A stretch of DNA of 64,000 nucleotides from DATFVA01 sp963839165 (GCA_963839165.1 CAWIUG010000011.1:1-64000); one strand, 5' to 3'. Shown: positions 36,237-45,559, counted from the first letter of the stretch. Notes: generated from the sequence alone by a model not told the origin. A program made the numbers and translations.

Positions 36237-37123
36237 AAATTTTTCTGGATGAATATCTTGCCGTATTGAAATTAGAAAGGAACCTTGCAGAAAATACAGT
36301 TGAATCGTACAGGAACGATATAACCAACCTTTTCCAGTTTCTGGAAAATTATAACATAGATGATCCTCAGAAAATCGGGTACGAACATATAGCGGACTTC
36401 TTTAAATTTCTTAAAGAATCAGGCCTTTCAGGCACATCTGCATCTCGGTATCATTCCTCTCTGAATGGTTTTTTCCTGTATTTGTTTCAGAGCAACTATA
36501 TAACCGGAAATCCCATCGAAAAAATCCCTGCTCCCAAAATCTCTCAAAAACTTCCTTCAGTTCTCACAATAAATGAGGTTGATGCTATTCTCTCACAGCC
36601 GGATACTGCAAATAAATTCGGGTTAAGAGACAAAGCATTGCTTGAGTTATTTTATGCATGCGGCTTACGGGTAAGCGAATTAATAAACCTGAAGATTTCC
36701 GGTCTCTATTTCAAAGAGGAAGTTATAAGAGTCTTAGGGAAAGGTTCAAAAGAAAGGCTTGTTCCGATCGGCAGCAGCGCAGTTAAATGGATAACGGAAT
36801 ATATAAAAACGAGCCGGCCTTTGTTGGAGAGGAAAGGCAAAAGTGAAAATTACCTTTATCTAAATACCAGGGGAACAAAACTATCAAGGATGGGGGTATG
36901 GAAAATAGTCGATCGGTATGTAAAGGAAGCCGATATAGATAAAGATGTGCATCCTCATACATTCCGACATTCCTTTGCTACTCATCTGCTTGAAGGAGGA
37001 GCCGACCTCAGAGCGGTTCAGGAGATGCTGGGTCATGCAGATATTTCCACAACACAGATCTATACCCATATTGACAGAGACTTTATTAAACAGGTTCACA
37101 GAGATTGTCATCCGAGAGGTTAG
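36233..37123 (+). CDS. xerD: Site-specific tyrosine recombinase XerD
   Basis: 296-residue tyrosine recombinase that, with XerC, resolves chromosome dimers at dif. The SAM-like N-terminal DNA-binding domain (~1-85, 'YLAVLKLERNLAENTVESYR') precedes the catalytic domain with the R-K-H-R-H-Y set: Arg in 'ACGLRVSELINL' (~142-153), Lys in 'GKGSKERLVPIG', 'HPHTFRHSFATHLLEGGADL' (~239-258), 'MLGHADISTTQIYTHI' (~265-280) with the nucleophile Tyr. The full residue set, the chromosomal housekeeping context and ftsK in the same window support a Xer rather than a mobile-element integrase. The M50 gene begins 1 nt after its stop. Confidence 0.92.
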   Translation: MKIFLDEYLAVLKLERNLAENTVESYRNDITNLFQFLENYNIDDPQKIGYEHIADFFKFLKESGLSGTSASRYHSSLNGFFLYLFQSNYITGNPIEKIPAPKISQKLPSVLTINEVDAILSQPDTANKFGLRDKALLELFYACGLRVSELINLKISGLYFKEEVIRVLGKGSKERLVPIGSSAVKWITEYIKTSRPLLERKGKSENYLYLNTRGTKLSRMGVWKIVDRYVKEADIDKDVHPHTFRHSFATHLLEGGADLRAVQEMLGHADISTTQIYTHIDRDFIKQVHRDCHPRG

Positions 37124-37124
37124 T

Positions 37125-37772
37125 TTGACAGGTATTGAAGTAAGTGATAAAATTATTTCTTTCTTAACATTTCTCCCTATGTTCCTTCTCTCAATTACAG
37201 TACATGAGTTTGCTCATGCTGTTATCGCAAAGCGTATGGGAGACGACACAGCTCAAAAGAGGGGCAGGCTGACCCTGAATCCCTTCAAGCATGCCGATAT
37301 TGTGGGAACATTGATTATGCCGCTTGCTTCGTTTGCTTCAGGATTTGCGCTGATTGGATGGGCTAAACCCGTTCCTATTGACAGGAGAAAATTTAAGAAT
37401 CATCTACGGGACGATGCCCTGGTTTCATTTGCTGGTCCTGCTTCTAATTTTTTACTCGCGGTTATATTTTTCCTTATCTTTTTTGTGATGTACCAAAGCT
37501 CTGCCTCGCATTATATCATTAATTTTTTCTGGTATGGAGTATTTTTTAATATTTTCTTGTTTGCCTTCAACCTGCTTCCCATTCCCCCGCTGGACGGTTC
37601 TCATATTCTGTTCGATATTTTTCCAAATAAAATAACAGCTAAGTTGCTTAGTCTTGGACTTTATGGATCGATAATACTGCTGATTTTCATTTATTCTCCG
37701 CTATGGGGTTATTTTATGGATTTGGTTAACTTTATCCTTGGAGTGTTTCTTAAAAGCGCCGGAATTAGATGA
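37125..37772 (+). CDS. Site-2 protease family (M50) membrane metalloprotease
   Basis: 215-residue intramembrane zinc protease of the short rhomboid-sized M50 class. The zinc motif 'TVHEFAHAV' (~25-33) lies in the first helix region and the second motif 'NLLPIPPLDGSHILF' (~155-169) supplies the third ligand Asp. About five or six helices. The start is TTG at 37125, just after the xerD stop; the open frame extends further upstream only as antisense-free overlap with xerD, which is not credible as protein. No PDZ domain, so it is not RseP. Its substrates, usually membrane-bound regulators, are unknown. The next gene overlaps by ATGA. Confidence 0.86.
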   Translation: MTGIEVSDKIISFLTFLPMFLLSITVHEFAHAVIAKRMGDDTAQKRGRLTLNPFKHADIVGTLIMPLASFASGFALIGWAKPVPIDRRKFKNHLRDDALVSFAGPASNFLLAVIFFLIFFVMYQSSASHYIINFFWYGVFFNIFLFAFNLLPIPPLDGSHILFDIFPNKITAKLLSLGLYGSIILLIFIYSPLWGYFMDLVNFILGVFLKSAGIR

Positions 37773-38782
37773 AGAAAGTCTTAATTTTAATAATACTATC
37801 AGTTTTACTTGTCTCTTGCGGGAATAATGACAAGGAAAGGCCCGCTAGTATAGTTAAAAGGGACTTTCATTCATTCATTTTCACCGGGATGGCGGCCCGG
37901 AAACCTTCCCTCTATGAATACAATGTTATGAATAACTCATTCTCACTCTTTTGGAAAGGAGACAGCGAGGAAATAGTCGACCTTTCATATTCTCCCGGTC
38001 ATACCTCTGCATTCTTTCTTACTGCCTCCAGCCAGGGCAAAGAAGGAATCTTTCCTTTTATAAAAAATGCCAGGCTTTACGTTATTCCTGATTCCGCCTC
38101 ACATCCGGCATTTGTAAGAGATATTGGCAGCGGTATACAGATATTTTCGAGATGGGAATCTGAGAACGTTTTCAGGATAATCCTTAATTCCTGGGATGAA
38201 AAAATTTCAACCTATATCGATCAGAAGACAATAATATTCAATATCTTCGGAAGGGTACTTCAGGAAGAGAACCAGGTTTACGATATTACATCAAATGGTT
38301 ATCCAAGACTCCCCCGAAGCAGTCCCGATACGCTCTCACCCTCGGGTATTTACCAGATCTCTTATAGAGAGAATCGACCCGATTCTGTTTTTCTTATTGA
38401 GCGAAAGACAAAAAAGACAGATTTTATGATGTCCATTTTTAAGCCCGTAAATGAAATTACGTGGAGTGATGACAGGGAGATGTTATTTATTTCAACGCTG
38501 GATGTAACTGCCGCGAACACAAGCATTTTTACAGGACAGCCTAATACCTCCTCGTTGTACGCTTACTCTATTGACAGGCAAAAAGTAATAAAAAAATGGA
38601 CAGGCGGAGGGTTTAAGAACTTTTTTACTATTGGTGATTTTTTAATATTTGACGATGGATTCGGGAGGAATTCCTCCATTTATATTTATAATTTTCAAAA
38701 AGATAAGATTATCAAACAGATTAAAATTAAGGGCGGATGCGGACTAAGAGGTATTCCCGAGGTCCCGCATTTCGGAGCTTAG
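37769..38782 (+). CDS. Hypothetical lipoprotein
   Basis: 337 residues. Lipoprotein signal 'MKKVLILIILSVLLVSC' with Cys-17, then a beta-rich sequence with no enzyme motif that I recognise. Repeating short blocks ('SLYEYNVMNNSFSLFWKGDS', 'RLYVIPDSASHPAFVRDI', 'SSLYAYSIDRQKVIKKWTG', 'SSIYIYNFQKDKIIKQIKI') each read like a blade of a WD/TolB-type propeller in which a string-valued state is reported. The reading suggests a periplasmic propeller of unknown role. It lies between the M50 protease (overlap) and the MsbA-like exporter (25 nt). Confidence 0.7.
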   Translation: MKKVLILIILSVLLVSCGNNDKERPASIVKRDFHSFIFTGMAARKPSLYEYNVMNNSFSLFWKGDSEEIVDLSYSPGHTSAFFLTASSQGKEGIFPFIKNARLYVIPDSASHPAFVRDIGSGIQIFSRWESENVFRIILNSWDEKISTYIDQKTIIFNIFGRVLQEENQVYDITSNGYPRLPRSSPDTLSPSGIYQISYRENRPDSVFLIERKTKKTDFMMSIFKPVNEITWSDDREMLFISTLDVTAANTSIFTGQPNTSSLYAYSIDRQKVIKKWTGGGFKNFFTIGDFLIFDDGFGRNSSIYIYNFQKDKIIKQIKIKGGCGLRGIPEVPHFGA

Positions 38783-38807
38783 TTAACCGATGATAAAAGT
38801 TTTATAA

Positions 38808-40664
38808 ATGAATACTTATTTAAGAATTATCAGTTATGTGAGGCCATACTGGAGACAGCTAATCGCCTCAATCCTTTTCACTTTTTTATTTGCATTATTT
38901 AACGGTCTCTCCGTATACCTAACTATACCTCTGCTGGATACACTATTCCAGGAAGCCCCGGAAACAGAACAGATTCAGCAGGTTCAGCCTGTAACTCCAT
39001 CGAGCAGCATTCTACCCGATTGGGTTCAGGACTTTAAAGAAGAAGTTAGTAAAGCTTTCAATGACCTGGTATTATCGGGAACTAAATTAGAAGCGTTAAT
39101 GAGGATATGTGTCCTTGTTCTACTGACGTTTTTGCTTAAAAACATTACCGGTTACACCCAGGCATATTTTATGGCTCACGTTGAGTACGGAGCAATGAAA
39201 GATCTGAGGGATGAAGCTTACTTTCATCTTCATCAGCTTCCGATGAGTTATTTTAAAAAAGAAAGGGTGGGAAATTTAATATCAAGGTTTACTAATGATG
39301 TGGTTATAGTACAGGCAAGTATAACTGCCGCATTCTCAAACCTTATTAAGGAGCCTTTAACCATAATCGTTTTCCTTGGAATTGCTCTCAGCATCAGCTG
39401 GCAATTAACCCTGATGGCTTTCATCGTACTTCCATTTTCAATGCTTATAATAGGCTGGATAGGGTTAAAACTGCGAAGGCAGAGCACAGTGGTTCAGGCT
39501 AAAATAGCCGATATCACGAGCATACTGCAGGAAACCATTTCAGCGGTAAAGATAGTAAAGGCATTTGGAATGGAGAAATATGAAAACCGGAAGTTTACAA
39601 AAGAAACGCATAGTTTTTTCAGAATGATGCTGAAGATAGTAAGGATAAGAAACATTGCTTCACCCGTAACCGAATTTCTGAGTGTTTTGGTTGGTGTATT
39701 TATAATTTATTACGGCGGTGTTATGGTGCTTCAGGAGGGATCCCTTAAGGCCAGCGAATTCCTTGGATTCCTGTTTGCAATTTTTCAGATGATGCCCCCG
39801 ATAAAAGAACTGACGAGCGTAAATAACAGGATACAGGAAGCGAGTGCGGCAGGGGATCGTATATTCGAAATACTCGATACAAAACCCTCTATTCGAAATA
39901 AGCCGGGCGCCACGGAGATATCAGCATTCCGGGATAAGATTGAACTAGAAAATGTTTTCTTCAGCTATGAAGACAGTACCGAACCTGTATTAAAGAATAT
40001 CTCATTCACCGCAGAAAGAGGACAGGTTGTCGCTCTGGTTGGTCCCAGCGGCGGCGGGAAATCAACTCTTGCAGACCTGCTTCCACGATTTCACGATCCT
40101 GACTCGGGCAGGATACGCATAGACGGTACTGATATAAAGGACGTTAAGATTGAGGACCTCAGGGGACTAATGGGAATTGTTACGCAGGAGACGTATCTGT
40201 TTAATGAGACTATCAGGAAAAACATTGCTTACGGAATTGACGATTACCCGATGGAGAAGATTATAGAAGCAGCTAAAACAGCTAATGCACATAACTTCAT
40301 CTTAGAACTTCCCAGAGGGTACGATACAATTATCGGTGAGAGAGGGACAAAGATTTCAGGAGGACAAAGACAGAGGATCTCAATTGCAAGGGCCCTGGTA
40401 AAAAATCCTGAGATTATGATTTTTGATGAAGCGACTTCCGCGCTCGATAATGAATCCGAACTTTTAGTCCAGGAAGCTATCGAAAGAATGATGCAGAACC
40501 GGACTACTTTTGTTATTGCGCACCGTCTCAGTACAATAAGACATGCAACAAAAATTATCGTGATTGACTATGGGGAAATTGTACAGCAGGGAAGGCACGA
40601 TGAACTTCTGGCAGATGAAAAGGGGTTATACAGGAAGCTCTACGAAATGCAGTTCAGGGATTGA
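38808..40664 (+). CDS. MsbA-like ABC exporter (lipid A / lipid flippase type)
   Basis: 618-residue half-transporter: membrane domain (~10-330, six helices) fused to an ATPase (~365-610). Walker A 'GPSGGGKSTLADLLPRF' (~412-428), Q-loop 'IVTQETYLFNETI', signature 'ISGGQRQRISIARAL' (~516-530), Walker B 'IMIFDEATSALDNES' (~537-551) and the H-loop 'FVIAHRLSTI'. Between helices 1 and 2 is an extra hydrophilic loop ('FQEAPETEQIQQVQPVTP'). This is the lipid-exporting MsbA family layout; the O-antigen-ligase-like gene directly downstream supports lipid A/LPS export, but other lipids cannot be excluded. Confidence 0.85.
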   Translation: MNTYLRIISYVRPYWRQLIASILFTFLFALFNGLSVYLTIPLLDTLFQEAPETEQIQQVQPVTPSSSILPDWVQDFKEEVSKAFNDLVLSGTKLEALMRICVLVLLTFLLKNITGYTQAYFMAHVEYGAMKDLRDEAYFHLHQLPMSYFKKERVGNLISRFTNDVVIVQASITAAFSNLIKEPLTIIVFLGIALSISWQLTLMAFIVLPFSMLIIGWIGLKLRRQSTVVQAKIADITSILQETISAVKIVKAFGMEKYENRKFTKETHSFFRMMLKIVRIRNIASPVTEFLSVLVGVFIIYYGGVMVLQEGSLKASEFLGFLFAIFQMMPPIKELTSVNNRIQEASAAGDRIFEILDTKPSIRNKPGATEISAFRDKIELENVFFSYEDSTEPVLKNISFTAERGQVVALVGPSGGGKSTLADLLPRFHDPDSGRIRIDGTDIKDVKIEDLRGLMGIVTQETYLFNETIRKNIAYGIDDYPMEKIIEAAKTANAHNFILELPRGYDTIIGERGTKISGGQRQRISIARALVKNPEIMIFDEATSALDNESELLVQEAIERMMQNRTTFVIAHRLSTIRHATKIIVIDYGEIVQQGRHDELLADEKGLYRKLYEMQFRD

Positions 40665-40666
40665 GT

Positions 40667-42709
40667 ATGCCTGAAAGAAGAAACCTTCTTATAATTGACC
40701 GGGTCATCCTTTTCTTCATGATTCTTTTCCTGGCTACGATAACCAACTCGATATTCCTGAACCAGGTTGGGTATTACGGTGCTCTGCTTACTTTGATTGC
40801 AAAATATTTTGTAACCAAATCAAATCCTTTTAAAAGAACGGAAATTGAACCTGCTCTGCTGTGGTTTATTGCTGCAGAAATCCTTTCCCTTATCTTTTCG
40901 CTCAACCATTCACAGGCACTTCTATTCAGTCTGCGCAGACTCTTATTAATGCCTCTTATTTACGTGACTGTAGCGGGAACACCAGATATAAAGAGAGCGA
41001 AACTTTATTTCAATACTTATATAGCTGCGGCAGTTCTTACTGCTCTGGTATATATTGTATTTTCTTACCAGTATTTTATAGCCAATCTGTACAATATAAC
41101 CCAATCGGGTCCTTCATTATTTCAATACCCCATAACCTCAAGTGAGATACTCAGCATAACCTCAGTTTTTCTCTTTGCCTTTTTAATAAACGAAAAGGGA
41201 AATCTGAGGAATAAGCTGTTGACCGCGGCGGCACTTCTCATTACTCTTGTTGCGCTGGTGGCAACATATAAGAGAACGGGGTGGCTCGGGACAGGATTTG
41301 GTTTCTTTATTATCATTCTCCTGAAAAAAGAATGGAAATATCTTATTCCACTTGTAATTCTCGCCGTTATTCTATTAGCAGTTCAAAAGAATGAAAGCAT
41401 AGTTAAAATATTCAGGATTGAACAAAGCGGACTGAAGGAATTAACAAGCTTCAATACAGACGGGAGAGCTTTTGATATAACTTCGCTTGATGGTGAATAT
41501 TATATCTCCGATTATGAGAAAGGGCTTGTAAAATATAAAGGTTCACGCGCATTATCTAACCTTGAAACTCCATCACCAATAGTTTCTCTTGAAAAGTGGA
41601 ATGGCTATCTTCTCGGTTACTTTGTCGATACAAGATTCATCAGTTATAAAATGGACAGCCTTAGTACACTGAATCAACTGACAGAATGCCTTCCTCCGGG
41701 TTTTACTATCAATCATACAGTTTACGGTGATTACCTCTATACGATGGATAATGACAGCGGACTTACGATATTTAAGGATCCATCGCGTCTGGAAAGGATT
41801 TACAGGAACACGGCATTTAATAAATTCAGTAAAGTCTTTGCGGATTCAAGCCTTTTGCTCCTGTTTTCACCCGACAGCGGACTTCATGTCTTTGATGTTA
41901 TAGACGGAACACCACGGAAAAAATTATATTCATTTCATCCTGTCAATGTATCTTCAGTTTTTTATTCCGGACACAAATTCTTCTGCTCGAGTGACAAGGG
42001 AGTAACAATTTACACTGTGGGAAAAGACTCAGTTCATTACGACAGGAGATTATCCGGACCTGAAACTATTTACCTTTGGAAAAAAATTCAGAATAACCTG
42101 CTTGCCGCAGACAAGAGGGGCCGCGTATATGAAATAGATCCTGATCCTATGCCGGCAGTCAGGCTGCTGGGTAATCCCGGGTACGTTCCCACCTCCTTTA
42201 CCTTACACAATGATACCCTGCTGACATCATTTGTTCATAGAAGCAGAATTCTAAGCGTATGGGATCCTTACCTGCCGTCTAATTATGTACGGTTGTCTTT
42301 ATGGAAAGCCGGATGGGAGATGTTCCTTGATCATCCTGTTTTTGGTGTAGGGGATATAGACCTGGCATTTCTTTACAAACAGTACAAATCAAAATATGAG
42401 AAAGAAATTCAGGGACATATGCACAATAACTTTGTGCACATCCTGGTAACATTGGGAATTTTCGGTCTGCTTGCTTTCTGTTACCTTCTTTACCGACTTT
42501 TCAGAATCGATCTGAATATTTACAGGAAGATGAAAAACGTACCATTCGCTTCATCTTATGCCCTTGGTACAATCGCGGCTCTAAGTACAATAGTGATTGC
42601 CGGACTCACGGAAATGAATTTCTTCGATCATGAGATTATTACCCTGCTCTGGTTCACATTCGGGCTTAATGCGGCCATTTATAAACGTTATTATCAGAAG
42701 AATAGCTAA
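40667..42709 (+). CDS. O-antigen ligase/polymerase-family membrane protein with an inserted beta-propeller-like domain
   Basis: 680 residues from ATG 40667 (AGGGA six bases upstream; a TTG at 40661 is less likely). Eight or so N-terminal helices (~10-240) lead to a ~280-residue soluble stretch (~255-535) of beta repeats ('DITSLDGEYYISDYEKGLVK', 'YGDYLYTMDNDSGLTIFK', 'SGHKFFCSSDKGVTIYTVG'), then the Wzy/WaaL periplasmic block 'RLSLWKAGWEMFLDHPVFGVG' (~541-561), 'QGHMHNNFVHILVTLGIFGL' (with the conserved His) and three final helices. In ordinary members that block follows the membrane part directly, so the propeller sits inside the large catalytic loop. The family ligates O-antigen to lipid A core or polymerises glycans. 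Confidence 0.8.
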   Translation: MPERRNLLIIDRVILFFMILFLATITNSIFLNQVGYYGALLTLIAKYFVTKSNPFKRTEIEPALLWFIAAEILSLIFSLNHSQALLFSLRRLLLMPLIYVTVAGTPDIKRAKLYFNTYIAAAVLTALVYIVFSYQYFIANLYNITQSGPSLFQYPITSSEILSITSVFLFAFLINEKGNLRNKLLTAAALLITLVALVATYKRTGWLGTGFGFFIIILLKKEWKYLIPLVILAVILLAVQKNESIVKIFRIEQSGLKELTSFNTDGRAFDITSLDGEYYISDYEKGLVKYKGSRALSNLETPSPIVSLEKWNGYLLGYFVDTRFISYKMDSLSTLNQLTECLPPGFTINHTVYGDYLYTMDNDSGLTIFKDPSRLERIYRNTAFNKFSKVFADSSLLLLFSPDSGLHVFDVIDGTPRKKLYSFHPVNVSSVFYSGHKFFCSSDKGVTIYTVGKDSVHYDRRLSGPETIYLWKKIQNNLLAADKRGRVYEIDPDPMPAVRLLGNPGYVPTSFTLHNDTLLTSFVHRSRILSVWDPYLPSNYVRLSLWKAGWEMFLDHPVFGVGDIDLAFLYKQYKSKYEKEIQGHMHNNFVHILVTLGIFGLLAFCYLLYRLFRIDLNIYRKMKNVPFASSYALGTIAALSTIVIAGLTEMNFFDHEIITLLWFTFGLNAAIYKRYYQKNS

Positions 42710-42740
42710 GTTTGCATGGTTCAGAAATAAAGAGGTTTAA

Positions 42741-44249
42741 ATGGAAAATAAGTTGAGTATCGATATTAGAAATACAGTTAATAAATTATCATCAGAATTA
42801 AATTATAACTACAAAGAAGTTGCAGTTATTCTGGCTGCAGGACATGGAAAAAGAATAAAATCGCAAACCTCCAAAATGCTTCACAAGATATGGGAGGTGC
42901 CCACTGTTGAACGTGTTTACGACGCGTGCATTGTAGGTATAAAAGCCGTTAACGTGATCATTGTTGTAGGTATAAAAGCCATTGATGTTATGAATGTAAT
43001 AGGAAGGAGGGAGAGTACAGCGTTCGCCTACCAGGAAAAGCAGAGAGGCACAGGACATGCGGTACAGGTTGCACTTGAAAAGGTAGATAAAAAATCCTTT
43101 GACGGAATCGTTTATGTTCTTCCGGGTGATATGGGATTAATTGATGAAGAGACACTTCAGACATTCAGGAAAAACTTCCTTGATTCAGAGACAGATATGA
43201 TGGTATTAACAGGGATTTACGAGGGAGACCCTTATAAGAATTCGTATGGAAGAATTATTCGGGTTAAGGCTAAAGATGCTAATGGGAAATCTTCAGGCAG
43301 GGATAAAGATAAAGTAATCCGGATAATGGAATATAAAGACATTTTGGCTCTGAATGAGGAAGAACCTTACATATTAAAACATAGCGGAAGGGAGTACTCA
43401 TATACCAAAAATGAGTTAATAGAGAATAACGAGTTTAACTCTGGTGTCTATGCCTTCCGTTATAAACACCTGGTAGAACTTATCGGGAACCTTTCCAGCG
43501 ATAATGCTCAGAACGAAATATATATAACGGACTTAATTTCTCTTTTCAACAATGAAGGATTTACTGTATCAGCAAGTGCGCCAGATAAAAAATATGTTGT
43601 TATGGGTTTCAACAATAAATCTGTATTAAAAGAGATGGACGCAATTGCCCGCTCACAGGTTTATGAAAAATTAAAGGATATTATAGAGATTTCTGATCCC
43701 GATGATTTTTTTATTCATGATACGGTTGTAGATGATATTCTCGAGATGGATAAGATAGGTACTCCTCTTGATATTAACATTGGAAAAGGAGTATATATTG
43801 GTAAAGGGGTAAAACTTAACTATAATATTTCGTTTAAAAGCGATTGTTACATAAATGGGGATGTACAGTTCGGACAGAATGTAACTGTTTTTCAGAATGT
43901 TCATCTTTCCTGTTTACACGGTCAGACCCTTAAAATAGGGAACCATGTTCAGATATTATGGGGGGATATAATTAAAGGCAATATTATCATTGGCGATGGT
44001 TCCAGGATTGAATCCAGTGTTAATATGACAGGCAGCGATGAATTTCCACTAAGGATTGGAAAGAATGTTTTGATTAAAGGTACAAGTTACATCTTTGGTT
44101 CAATCATTGAAGATTTTGTTCATATTGAGCACAGTGTGATCATCAGAAAGAATGTAAAAGCGATCAGTTATGATGACCACACCGTAAAACCAGTTAGATT
44201 CTATTTACCACCTCCTGAAGGTGTTAAATCTATTGAAGATATCATATGA
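42741..44249 (+). CDS. GlmU-like nucleotidyltransferase with hexapeptide domain
   Basis: 502 residues. The N-terminal domain has the nucleotidyltransferase signature 'VILAAGHGKRIKSQTSKMLH' (~29-48), then 'AYQEKQRGTGHAVQVALEK' (~96-114) and 'VYVLPGDMGLID' (~122-133, metal-binding Asp), close to GlmU; the C-terminal half (~340-480) has hexapeptide repeats ('INIGKGVYIGKGVKLNYNIS', 'LKIGNHVQILWGDIIKGNII') forming a left-handed helix. Unlike classical GlmU, the helix is irregular and lacks the obvious acetyl-CoA and catalytic His patterns, so only the UDP-sugar pyrophosphorylase half is supported. SD AGAGG at 6 nt. It contains a small internal duplication (42933-42998). Confidence 0.8.
   Translation: MENKLSIDIRNTVNKLSSELNYNYKEVAVILAAGHGKRIKSQTSKMLHKIWEVPTVERVYDACIVGIKAVNVIIVVGIKAIDVMNVIGRRESTAFAYQEKQRGTGHAVQVALEKVDKKSFDGIVYVLPGDMGLIDEETLQTFRKNFLDSETDMMVLTGIYEGDPYKNSYGRIIRVKAKDANGKSSGRDKDKVIRIMEYKDILALNEEEPYILKHSGREYSYTKNELIENNEFNSGVYAFRYKHLVELIGNLSSDNAQNEIYITDLISLFNNEGFTVSASAPDKKYVVMGFNNKSVLKEMDAIARSQVYEKLKDIIEISDPDDFFIHDTVVDDILEMDKIGTPLDINIGKGVYIGKGVKLNYNISFKSDCYINGDVQFGQNVTVFQNVHLSCLHGQTLKIGNHVQILWGDIIKGNIIIGDGSRIESSVNMTGSDEFPLRIGKNVLIKGTSYIFGSIIEDFVHIEHSVIIRKNVKAISYDDHTVKPVRFYLPPPEGVKSIEDII
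42933..42998 (+). repeat. Tandem 33-nt duplication inside the GlmU-like gene
   Basis: The 15-nt string GTAGGTATAAAAGCC occurs at 42933-42947 and again at 42966-42980, exactly 33 nt apart; the following bases are similar but diverged. It encodes 'VGIKAVNVIIV' then 'VGIKAIDVMNV'. The family normally has a single such strand-helix unit here. Confidence 0.7.
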
Positions 44250-44251
44250 TA

Positions 44252-45481
44252 CTATTTGAGCAGGATCATTTTTCTCGTCTGCACAAATCTTTCGTTAGAA
44301 ACATTTGATGAAGCGGTAATCCTGTATATGTAAATCCCGGAAGCAAGCTTTGACGCATCATAACTGTACCTTATCATTCCTGCTGCCAGGGGCTCATTAT
44401 TTATTATTGTAGCTACCTGCTCGCCAGTTATGTCATAGATAACTAAAGTAACATTGGAGTTGTGCGGGAGTCCAAACATGATAAATGTGGACGGATTAAA
44501 AGGATTCGGAAAATTCTGACTTAAGGAATACACTTCAGGTATAGTATTGTTTATAACCTCCAGGCTGGTTGTATTCGTTAAAGTAAAATTACCGTCAGAC
44601 ACATCATAAATGCTGCTGAAATCAACACTCATAATTTTTATTGAATAATCATTCCCTGACGTAATGGTGTCGGGAACCGACCATGCGAAATAAGCATTAC
44701 TTGGTGTTGAATCCACTATGGTATAATAGAAAGAACCTCCTTTAAATAACTGGATTGTCACTCCTTCATGAATATTATCTGTCCACCTTATTGCATTAGA
44801 GCTTCCAGCAAGCCATTCTTCGCCTCCATTCGGTGTGGTAACAGTAATATAATTTCCCACAATGGTAAAATTGCCATCAGAGATGTCATTAATGCTGCTG
44901 AAATCAACGCTGGAAATTTTAATCTTGTAATCAGATCCATCCTGAAGTGTGTCAGGGATGTACCAGGAATAGTAAGCATCACTTGGGGTAGAGTCGGCAA
45001 TGGTATAGTAATATGAACCTGATTTATAAAGTTCAATTTTTACCTGTTCGTTTATATTGTCAGTCCAGGTAATGGCCAGCGAAAACCCTGCGTTACCTGT
45101 CTCCCCTCCATTTGGTGAGGTAACGGTTATGAAGCCTGCCGTTATTGTAAAATTATTATCAGAATAGTCAGTTATATTATTGTTAACTACACTTGTAATC
45201 CTGATCTTATAATCACTTCCGCCACTGGTAGTATCAGGAACATACCATGCATAATACGCATCACTTTCTGTGGAATCTATAATCGTATAATAAAATGAAT
45301 TATTTTTGTATAAGTCTATCCTTACCCATGCACTTATATTATCAGTCCATCTGATGCCATAAGCGGCACCCGCAGGCAGGTTCTCTCCGCCATTTGGTGC
45401 AACTACTGTTATCTGCTGTGGAAAAATGCTGGCTGTTAGAAACAATCCAAGCAGAAAAAAATAAAAAGTAAAAAGCTTCAT
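44252..45481 (-). CDS. T9SS-sorted surface protein with three Ser/Thr-rich PNGGE repeats
   Basis: 409 residues from ATG 45481, chosen over ATG 45493 because a GAGGT ribosome-binding site lies six bases upstream of it. Signal peptide at ~1-21 ('FFLLGLFLTASIFPQ'), then three tandem ~94-residue repeats, each opening with 'PNGGE' and carrying 'IRWTDNI', 'SDYKI(R/K)I(T/S)SV' and 'F-T-I'; this is the cell-wall-type Ser-Thr-rich (Kre9/KNH-like) domain used in many surface proteins. It ends with a type A sorting tail ('YSLSQNFPNPFNPSTFIMFG' ... 'RKMILLK'). No catalytic residues are visible; a structural or binding role is likely. It converges with the GlmU-like gene only 2 nt away. Confidence 0.87.
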   Translation of the reverse strand: MKLFTFYFFLLGLFLTASIFPQQITVVAPNGGENLPAGAAYGIRWTDNISAWVRIDLYKNNSFYYTIIDSTESDAYYAWYVPDTTSGGSDYKIRITSVVNNNITDYSDNNFTITAGFITVTSPNGGETGNAGFSLAITWTDNINEQVKIELYKSGSYYYTIADSTPSDAYYSWYIPDTLQDGSDYKIKISSVDFSSINDISDGNFTIVGNYITVTTPNGGEEWLAGSSNAIRWTDNIHEGVTIQLFKGGSFYYTIVDSTPSNAYFAWSVPDTITSGNDYSIKIMSVDFSSIYDVSDGNFTLTNTTSLEVINNTIPEVYSLSQNFPNPFNPSTFIMFGLPHNSNVTLVIYDITGEQVATIINNEPLAAGMIRYSYDASKLASGIYIYRITASSNVSNERFVQTRKMILLK

Positions 45482-45559
45482 ATTATACCTCATTCTTTAA
45501 ATGAATAAATAATTTATCGTTCAATGTTATGTTAGAATCGCGAAATACTTCCATACATC

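Noticed and set aside
36233..37123. Tyrosine recombinase as sign of a mobile element
   Set aside because: It has the Xer length and context (long housekeeping operon, ftsK in the same window) and no att-like repeats or cargo nearby.
36945..37124. N-terminal extension of the M50 protease open frame into xerD
   Set aside because: It would add ~60 residues read in another frame of the conserved xerD catalytic region; TTG 37125 right after the xerD stop gives a normal protease.
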